From Protostelium mycophagum (taxonomy: Eukaryota > Evosea > Variosea > Protosteliida > Protosteliaceae): a stretch of DNA of 25,917 nt. The stretch covers positions 1 through 25,917 of the forward strand of contig MZNV01002536.1 of NCBI GenBank assembly GCA_002081555.1, in the 5' to 3' direction. Position numbers and translations under genes: made by a program. The notes under the pieces were generated by a model. It ran no database searches, was not told the origin of the DNA, and worked only from the letters and a program-made list of their open reading frames with translations. Positions 19,477 to 25,917 of the stretch are shown here, piece after piece. Position 1 is the first letter of the stretch; every line of letters starts with the position of its first letter.

Positions 19477-20055
19477 ATGACGATGACAAATATGAGCTTG
19501 AAGCTGATCATGGTGCTTGCCTTGGTGATCGTGGTGTCTTCCATCGAAATCCCCGCCGATATACATTTTGTGGCACAGATGAGAAGCGACCGCTGCATGG
19601 GAACACATAGATCCTCTTTGATGGTCGCTCCAGGCATATCCTCCTTCTTACGCTTCAATCTTAGTGGTAAGTTTGATTTCTGTGTCTGAATGTAAGTTTG
19701 ACACCTTCAGACATTCCATCTTTCACCAAGGTCACCCTCAAATTCGAAGGAGTCAAAGAATGGAAGAAGTCTTCACCCAAGGGCATCTATAATGGTGTCG
19801 ATATACAAGCTGCAGAGTGTGGCAGATTCACACAAACCAAAGACACAACCCCATCCATCCTCTTTACGACCGAACAAGAGATCGATATAACAAGCCTGGT
19901 CCATAAGACTCAGGAACAAAGACAAACCATGTTATCAATGTCTATATTACCACAAACACCAAGCGGGCACTGGCAATCAGTCGGAACCCCCTCACTGGTA
20001 AGACAATCACAATTCATTAAGAGCAAGATGATGACCTTCTCAGATCTTCGCTTGA
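19477..20055 (+). CDS. Secreted DNRLRE/CBM96-like protein
   Basis: A small secreted protein of about 165-175 residues. The signal peptide is in MTMTNMSLKLIMVLALVIVV from ATG 19477. The mature part reads as a beta-sandwich of the DNRLRE/CBM96 kind: FLRFNLSDIPSFTKVTLKFEGV corresponds in order to the family's pattern of F-x-R-F-x-L-x-x-I-P then T-x-A-x-L; EIDITSLV corresponds to the D-V-T-x-x-V strand; and LSMSILP precedes the end. An intron lies at about 19665-19711 (GTAAGTTTG to CCTTCAG). A second intron, GTAAGACAATC to CCTTCTCAG (19999-20043), would give the end GTPSLIFA and stop at 20053-20055, which matches where such domains finish. Without it the frame runs to 20216, adding about 70 residues without visible features. 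Carbohydrate binding is family inference. Confidence 0.5.
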
Positions 20056-20339
20056 GAAAGCTTCGCTGGTCTGATATACATAAACTTATAAATTATTTCC
20101 ACAAACATGTCTCATGTTCTGTCATCTTATCGTTAACATTGGCTGCGAACTGTCTTAAAAAAGCACGACGTATGTCGCCTTTTGAATTCCCTGAGATTGA
20201 TGGGATCAATCAATAGTGCGAAGAAAAGCACTGCCAAGAAACAGCAAAATAGTTGGAGGGATTTTGCTTAGAGCGGTACAGTGAAGAAACTAACACCATA
20301 AATCGGCTGTGGTGTTGTGTACAATCAAGAGATTGATCT

Positions 20340-20892
20340 CTAATTTACTGGAGGTTTGGTCCAATCTTCACCAGGACACTTCTCTTTTAACAGGGGAACG
20401 AGACTCTCTAAGCTTCTAACAAAGTTTCTGTGCATATCTCTCATACCTTGTTCCCGTCATCAAACAATCAATTTTTGTTGGACGAAGGCATACCTTCTAA
20501 GCGCTTTGATTCTCTTGCATCTTGTGCGAGATCCATCTGTCTGTTCACTTCTAAGATGTCTTCTCTGTATGCTAAGTTGATTTCAGATGTGGCGGTAACA
20601 TTCGCAAATCATGTTCTGTCAGAAACATTGAGAACAAACCTGATATCAGCTGTTCGCTGCGATTTTCGTCTGCATCTTTCTTCGAAAACTTCTGCAGGAC
20701 CTTGATCTGATCTTCCAGCATGTCTTTCTCCTGATTCCAAGCCTTCAACATTGTGCCATCTGTTCTCGCCTCATGATGAACAAGACTGAACTTCAAATTG
20801 GAAATGATGAAGTCAATGTTGTCCTTGTATAGTTTGCAATCAGCGGCAGATGGGCCATTCCCTGCATTGGAAGGGTTGGAGAACCAGCTCAT
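20340..20892 (-). CDS. Small helical (coiled-coil) protein, about 145 aa, unidentified
   Basis: Three exons on the minus strand. The first starts at 20892, MSWFSNPSNAGNGPSAADCK, and runs to RSEQLIS; the second carries AYREDILEVNRQMDLAQDARE; the third begins GMRDMHRNFVRSLESLVPLL and ends KPPVN at the stop 20342-20340. All three join in phase with GT/AG introns of about 45-70 nt. The protein is largely charged helix with heptad-like spacing (DMLEDQIKVLQKF), and has no signal peptide or membrane helix. A small subunit of a larger complex is possible. I do not recognise the family. An open frame continues upstream of 20892 to 21093 and includes a hydrophobic run, but ATG 20892 gives the more plausible protein. 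It is convergent with the secreted protein gene. Confidence 0.55.
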
Positions 20893-21119
20893 GATTATTG
20901 TGATCAGATGCCGATTTGGTGTTTGCGTCCGTAAGTAATATTTCGATACAACGATCGGAAGGAAGAAAAACAAAAATAGACCAAGGTATCTACTTTTCCT
21001 CTTGGCTGACCATTGAGAATTGCGCCTTTGTGAACGGTCTCTGAAATGGTGGAAGGTTATATTAAGGCCCCAATTTTTCTGACTTGGCCTCAATTCAGAA
21101 GTAGCTAAGGTTTACCAAC
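20893..21119. other. Intergenic region
   Basis: About 230 bases upstream of two divergent starts (20892 on the minus strand and a doubtful one at 21120 on the plus strand). No gene or clear promoter element is seen. Confidence 0.35.
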
Positions 21120-21552
21120 ATGCTTCATTTCAAACCAAAGGGAGGGACTCTGTCTCAGGGTGGCATTTCTGGCAGCTGATTCTGACATATGCAGGGCGAA
21201 ATTGTCGGGAATCTGGTGGAAAGTTTATGCACAAAAACAGTGTACAAAGTGACCAAAAAATATCTTGGCTTGCACCGACGGCTGGGGAACGCGAAATGAC
21301 TTAAAAGATGCCGATCTACCACGTGTACAGCCTGTAGCAGAAGTAGAACAAACTGATAATGATTTTGACACAGTATCGGATGAAACCACACTGTTGTACA
21401 GTGCCTGTACATACACCTGCACCTGTTTGCGCTCAGCGTCCTCAGCGTCAACGTGCGCTGATTTCATATAAAGCTTTCAACTCGCAGAAAATCGACTCCG
21501 GCTGTTGCAGAGACACCGATTTCGAAGTAAAAAAAATACTTGATTGTAAATG
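21120..21552 (+). pseudogene. Possible decayed small gene
   Basis: Three protein-like stretches follow one another on the plus strand in different frames. ATG 21120 opens MLHFKPKGGTLSQ; after a possible 36-nt intron ending in TATGCAG comes EIVGNLVESLCTKTVYKVTK and YLGLHRRLGNAK, which meets a stop at about 21297. One base out of frame, DLKDADLPRVQPVAEVEQ, then TDNDFDTVSDETTLLY, continues, and near 21410 a third frame takes over with PVHTPAPVCAQRPQRQ. No splice sites explain the frame changes. A host pseudogene with two frameshifts, or base-call errors in this stretch, would both fit. No family is recognised. Confidence 0.3.
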
Positions 21553-21656
21553 ATGTCGGGGCCACTGTCTTTATATTCATGTGGCAGAAAGTTATTAAAG
21601 ACATCTCAATATTCTTCGCAATTCAAAACCATTGGATTTCGGCACAACAGAAGAGA

Positions 21657-21821
21657 TTACTCAAAAATCCCGATCCCGTTGAACTCTGAGACTATCAGAC
21701 CCCGAATCACATCCCAAGCTTTGTCGACAACAATCTGTACGTCTTTACGAGGGATGTTGCATAATACTTGCGGGACTACAGCTGCTTTCACTTCTGAATT
21801 GCCCTTGTATGCAAACATCAT
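21657..21821 (-). CDS. Small ORF, 54 aa, unidentified
   Basis: On the minus strand, ATG 21821 opens MMFAYKGNSEVKAAVVPQVL and the frame continues with NIPRKDVQIVVDKAWDVIRG and LIVSEFNGIGIFE to a stop at 21659-21657. The composition (alternating hydrophobic and charged residues, few Ser/Cys) is far more protein-like than the overlapping 102-aa plus-strand frame at 21550-21858. It could be a complete microprotein or the last exon of a longer gene: AG dinucleotides just upstream allow a 3' splice site. No domain is recognised. Confidence 0.35.
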   Translation of the reverse strand: MMFAYKGNSEVKAAVVPQVLCNIPRKDVQIVVDKAWDVIRGLIVSEFNGIGIFE

Positions 21822-21859
21822 AGGGTGCACCCTTGGCAGTCATCTTCAGGATCTTTGAG

Positions 21860-22175
21860 GATGCAATAGGGGGTGCTACTTCGCAATTTTAGCACAGTCG
21901 GGCAGCATCCTAATTATATTGCACATGATAGTGTGTGATATAACAAGGTGCTTGTCCGGCCCAAATAATTAAAGAGTAGATATATTCTTTGGGATATCTG
22001 TGAAATTTATAATTAATTGAGTATAAATAAATAAAATTTCAAGACCGGTAATGGTACCAAACAATGGGACCAAGCAATGGAACACTCAACAGCAAAACCA
22101 AGATTCAATATGTTATTTGAAGTGCTTGCAGAAATAAAATGAAATACACATTACTAACTATTATTCTGAGCACAA
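21860..22175. other. Intergenic, AT-rich
   Basis: About 315 bases with no supported gene. It contains the 3' region of the Atg1 gene (minus strand). A short direct repeat is visible: AATGG-ACCAA around 22050-22080 (ATGGTACCAAACAATGG and GACCAAGCAATGGAAC). Confidence 0.4.
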
Positions 22176-24891
22176 TTATTCAGTCTCTGCTGGAATAACA
22201 CCACAACTATCCACATCAGTAATATTCATTTCCATGAAAATTCACCGAAAAAGATCGGAAAATTCGTGAAAAAATCGCAGAAAATTGGATGAAAATATCC
22301 AGAAAACTCACAGTTGGAGAGCGTGGTGCGGTCTGCCTCATTATTTGATTCTGAAATTAATTGTTCAATAATAACCAGCCCGTTTTCGTATAGCTTTTTC
22401 GCTTTCTCATACTTCAACAACGCCTCCGCCACGGCCCCTTCTTTTCCCTGAAAATTCTTCAAAATCTACCGGAAATTTCCTGGAATCTTCCGTGAAAAGA
22501 TTGAAAATTCGGAGAAATATCGGCAAAACGGAAGAATACCAGGTGTACTGCGAATTCGTATAATAACACTTCTGGTGCTGGGCTCGTCTCTGATGGTTTC
22601 AAAGTTTGTCGTAGATGTTCTGCTTTTCTGAGGTATTCTAAGAAGGCATCCCGGTAATGGTTCACGTCAATATTCATCACTGTATTATTCAGAAAAACTT
22701 TTCACATTCGATTTTCCGATGAAAATAATGTCACTCACGATTTCGTACAGAATTGGTCGTATTCTGAAATTTCATTATGGTTTGCACCAACACACGTATC
22801 AATTTCAACCCTTTCAAGTACAACACGAATGCTTCGGTGTGATTACTGGACTCCGATTTTAAATCGCCCAGAGAAAGGACTGCAAAGGCCCTGCGTCCTC
22901 GGTTTTCAATTTGTTGTATGGATAACTCTTCGTTTACCACGTTCACCGCTTGGGGTTTCAGACTTTGTGACTTGAGGAATTTACCTGAAGGGACTTCTAG
23001 TGACCCCGGAGTTTTGGACAAACTCCGTTCTCGGTAACTACCCTCGGTTTTTACCGCAACTCCAGCCTTGGGGACCGAACCGATGGATATGGGCGAAGAA
23101 ACTGTCAGATCATGAATTTGAGACACTCGATTCGAGTGAGCCGCCAACCAACGATGTGAAATTTCTTTTTTACCCAAAAATAAACTTCACAAAGAGAAAA
23201 ATTTCGGAGAAATTTCAACGAAATTTCACCTCTGTACGGTGAGGTGGAGGGTGGGATCGTTGTAGATACATCGGAGAAATTATGTAGAGACACCCAAGGA
23301 TGCAAGAAGAATTCTTCCCAAGAAATGCGCTGCATCGGATCTTTCTGTAGAAGGGACAACATCAAGTTCTGACATTCCGACGATATTATCCCCTTCAAAT
23401 TTGGCGGGAAAGATATGACCTGAACAGTCAGTCTACAACGATGTATACGGTACAAGCGGTCATCACAGATGAAGAATTTTTTTAATCTTGATCAAATCAC
23501 AACGCTTCTTTATGCCTTATATAATTAATGTTTTTCCGTAAATTGATACAATAAAAAAGCATCTTTTCTTCTACGAATAAGCCACAAGAAACTTTGGTTG
23601 GAGAATTACCTGCTTTTCAATCATCTTCATCAGTTCGATGTGAGAATTCGCTCTGAAGGGTGGAACGCCCGCCAACATCTCGTATAAAATCATTCCTACT
23701 GACCATAAATCTGCCTTGATCGTGTATTTCTGCATATGGAGAATCTCTGGTGCCTGACATTTCATCAGATTTTCACAGAAAATTGGAGGAATTTTCCTTC
23801 AATCATCTTGAAGATCTCGTGAGATTTTCCCAAGAAGATTCGTAGAAAATTACCATGTATAGAGGGGACCCACATAGGGTATCCGCAACAGACTGTGGTT
23901 CGATGAATCTACAACGCATCAAAAATTCTGTTTCAAATTCGGTAATAATTAGAAATTGAAATTAAATATTTTTCAATTCAAGGTAATTTTATCCGAAAGA
24001 TAAAATAAATAAATACCTCGCAAAGCCAAAATCGGCCACCTTTATAGTGGCATTATCGTCACGTGAGCTCAGCAGTAGATTTTGTGGCTATTTGAGTGTC
24101 AGAACCGAGAAGATTCGTCGAAAACTCACCTTCAAATCACGATGAATGATATTTTTACTCCTACAGAAAAATATCAATAATCAGCAGCTTTTATTCTTCA
24201 GCACAAAAATATTATTTTGCAAGATATTTTTTTTAAATCTCATTTTTCAAAATGAAAAATACTCCGTTACAAAATGAATTCCTCTTGTTTGGGCTGCTTA
24301 CCGCAAAAATCGTAAGGCAGAAGCTATACAGGTCAGAGCCGTCAAGAATCCATCGGCTCACCTAATTGTTTCATAAACTGTTGTGCCTTCGTCTCTGGTA
24401 ATTTTCCGTTCCGGCTGATGTACTTGGACAAATCACCACCGCTGCAGTATTCGAAAATCATGACCATATGTGAGTCTGACATCTATGTGGAACTCAGATC
24501 ATGTCTTAAACGTCGATGAAAGTACTCACAGTATATACATCAAAGAGTTTGACGATGTTTGGATGGATCAACCCTTTCATTATCGAGATTTCAGAATCGA
24601 GGTGTTGCCGATGCTTCTCATTTCCGCGGGTCAAACGATCGATATCGACCACTTTAATGGCCACTTCATCATTTTCTGGCTGCTACCGGGTGATCAGAAC
24701 AATCATCGTCTGTAAACACGACTCACGCTCAGTTCTGCGGCTAACGAGGACCGGCTCCTCTCTCGGCCACTCTGTGGGCGTCTATATTTTCCTTTATATA
24801 CATTGGCGAATGAACCTCTCCCAAGCAGAGCCTCTTTACCACCTGTCGTGTGGTATGGTCCGACTTCAAAGGGTTTTGTTGGATCGAACAT
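22176..24891 (-). CDS. atg1: Atg1/ULK-family autophagy kinase
   Basis: A Ser/Thr kinase of about 550 residues in about 12 exons. ATG 24891 opens [18 protein letters not shown]; exon 1 is 24727-24891. Kinase motifs in order: [79 protein letters not shown] (DFG at 24025-24033), [29 protein letters not shown], and [12 protein letters not shown]. The [20 protein letters not shown] and [14 protein letters not shown] blocks are hallmarks of Atg1/ULK1-2. A Ser/Pro-rich linker (about 22980-23110) follows, then helical segments with [30 protein letters not shown] and [16 protein letters not shown], which fit the tandem MIT-type EAT domain that binds Atg13. Autophagy initiation is the family role. The last exon is uncertain: the stop at 22176 gives the end SNSETE. 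One intron ends in the dispersed motif (GCGTTGTAG, about 23898). Confidence 0.85.
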
Positions 24892-24950
24892 TTTGTGTGA
24901 GCGATTGGTAAATTTCAAAACATAAAATTTTTCACTCTCTCTACAATTCA

Positions 24951-24964
24951 TTTATTGATTTATT
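24951..24964 (-). promoter_or_regulatory. Two poly(A) signals of the gene upstream of atg1
   Basis: On the minus strand AATAAA occurs at 24964-24959 and 24956-24951, about 110 bases after the stop at 25071. Only 60 bases separate them from the atg1 start codon, so the terminator of one gene and the promoter of the next share about 180 bases. Confidence 0.5.
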
Positions 24965-25070
24965 ATGTCAATTTAAATTGACCCGAAGCTGAGAGCTGCC
25001 TCTGAGAAGTACATTCCTCTCAGCCCTCTTGTTGACTCTTCCAACCTCTCTTCTACAAATTTCCAAGACT

Positions 25071-25640
25071 CTATCTCTCAAGCTCCTCAGAATGTGGACA
25101 TTCTCTGGGGTGGGTTGGGTGGCCTGCGTGATAGTTGCCAATGATATGAGAGTTCTCCAGTGCCAGCTTCTTTACAACTTGGTTCCACTCCTTGTTGTAG
25201 ATGAATTCTCCTTGTATAATCTCCTTTTCGGCAGCAATTTCAGCCCATATCTCCGATCTCTTACCAATGGCTGTATTTTGTATTTGTGACAAGGGGGCTA
25301 CACCTTTGTAGAGAGGTCTGTCTCTTCGTCGAACATCCTGACCCTCCGAAACAGTGAAGAAATAGACAACAGATACCTTTCTTTCCAATGTCTATCCGAT
25401 ATCAGAGGTAGCACTCACATCCATGGAGTGAGCCACTTCATCGGACCAGATGTTGTTCTTGAATGATCTTGTAATACTTCCAACAATTTGTGAGCAGATG
25501 TTAGCCGTCAGTATGCGGTGAACCTGCCGAAGTCATTATGAGCTTATTGTGCGCACGTTCCCCAGTAAGTGCCAAGCTGCCATAATTTGATCCAAATATA
25601 AATCACGTCACCTTTTGCGTTCGCGCTTAGGAGACTCCAT
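25071..25640 (-). CDS. Unidentified protein, about 140-150 aa
   Basis: Two exons are clear on the minus strand: 25419-25523 (VHRILTANICSQIVGSITRS, then FKNNIWSDEVAHSMD) and 25071-25376 (VSVVYFFTVSEGQDVRRRDR to the end HSEELER), joined in phase across a 42-nt intron (GTGAGTGCT to AAAGAAAG). The 5' end is less sure: MESPKRERK at 25640-25612 is followed by a GTGACG donor, but its phase does not match the next clear exon, so an extra exon or another start must exist. The protein is soluble and mixed alpha/beta in look, with no signal peptide. I do not recognise the family. FIYNKEW is encoded by a near copy of the dispersed motif (25192-25202). Stop at 25073-25071. Confidence 0.45.
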
Positions 25641-25787
25641 TGTGTTCACTTATCAAAATGCACAACTGCTGTTGTACATCAATGTCCGAACTGCGACAAC
25701 GAGGTCGATGAATGTTTTCGCAGAGCGCAAACCCGTATTTAAGTCTGTTCAACTTACCCCCACTTCCCGCATATAACGGTTGTCAAC

Positions 25788-25917
25788 ATGTCATCCCTGT
25801 TGCCAGGAGAGCGTTTAAATAGTATGACCTGCGGTCACAGCAAAGTTAAGGTGATAATGTAAATCAGGTGCATAACCTCATCTACAACGCCGTTTTATTG
25901 AACGAGCCTCTTCTCGG
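25788..25917 (+). CDS. Possible 5' end of a gene cut by the window edge
   Basis: ATG 25788 opens MSSLLPGERLNSMTCGHSK. After a stretch that must contain an intron (an in-frame stop follows; AAATCAG is a likely 3' site) comes VHNLIYNAVLLNEPLL to the edge. It would be divergent from the unidentified gene, with about 150 bases between starts. Function is unknown. An exact ATCTACAACG copy lies in the second exon (25880-25889). Confidence 0.3.

Noticed and set aside
19353-19658. 101-aa minus-strand frame with one hydrophobic stretch
   Set aside because: The hydrophobic run mirrors the signal peptide of the plus-strand secreted protein, which joins in phase to a domain-bearing second exon.
21550-21858. 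102-aa plus-strand frame resembling a mitochondrial presequence
   Set aside because: Ser/Thr/Arg/Leu-rich with no domain, and it overlaps a more protein-like minus-strand frame. Kept only as an alternative.
1-25917. CRISPR arrays, tRNA, rRNA, retroelement or viral remnants
   Set aside because: I looked for regularly spaced repeats, cloverleaf folds, reverse transcriptase or integrase motifs and long terminal repeats, and saw none. The motif copies are irregularly spaced and do not form an array.

Overview
The window is nuclear DNA from a compact eukaryotic genome, most likely an amoebozoan protist of the protosteloid or dictyostelid kind. The clues are genes split by many short introns (mostly 32-50 nt, GT...AG), intergenic gaps of about 40-450 bp, AATAAA signals at or near stop codons, and gene families typical of amoebae: Pmp-type beta-helix surface protein, Rax2-like receptor, TKL pseudokinase, Atg1. 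The organism is inferred; no species marker is present. Exon boundaries were worked out by hand from reading frame, GT/AG and protein plausibility, so CDS spans run from start codon to stop codon and include introns.

Layout. 1-1.2 kb: a tandem 300-bp duplication with exon-like but frame-broken fragments. 1.24-3.71 kb (+): secreted or type I membrane protein with GGA(I/V)/NN beta-helix repeats. 3.89-10.28 kb (+): large receptor with a Rax2/kelch-like ectodomain, one membrane segment and a TKL pseudokinase. 10.32-10.56 kb (-): 79-aa His-rich protein, tail to tail with the receptor. 10.80-12.73 kb (-): class I SAM methyltransferase-like protein, its introns carrying an intact-looking MITE and hairpins. 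13.18-14.15 kb (+): Ser/Thr kinase sharing a divergent promoter region with the methyltransferase. 14.37-17.42 kb (+): FtsJ-like domain fused to an F5/8C (discoidin)-like domain. 17.71-19.17 kb (+): seven-helix membrane protein. 19.48-20.06 kb (+): secreted DNRLRE/CBM96-like protein. 20.34-20.89 kb (-): small coiled-coil protein. 21.1-21.8 kb: doubtful small genes. 22.18-24.89 kb (-): Atg1/ULK autophagy kinase. 25.07-25.64 kb (-): unidentified protein. 25.79 kb to the edge (+): possible partial gene.

The main unexplained signal is a dispersed 10-mer, ATCTACAACG / CGTTGTAGAT. I count at least 18 exact copies and roughly 45 near copies in both orientations, against about 0.05 exact copies expected by chance. 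Most lie in introns, often within about 25 nt of the 5' splice site or forming the TTGTAG 3' splice site itself. Several lie in exons, where they are read in different frames (IYN, STT, VVD), which points to a DNA- or RNA-level cause. A second intronic word, ATTGARATGAAAC, marks 3' ends of introns and is amplified into a minisatellite in one. Apart from the two adjacent surface-protein genes, I see no shared pathway linking the neighbouring genes.
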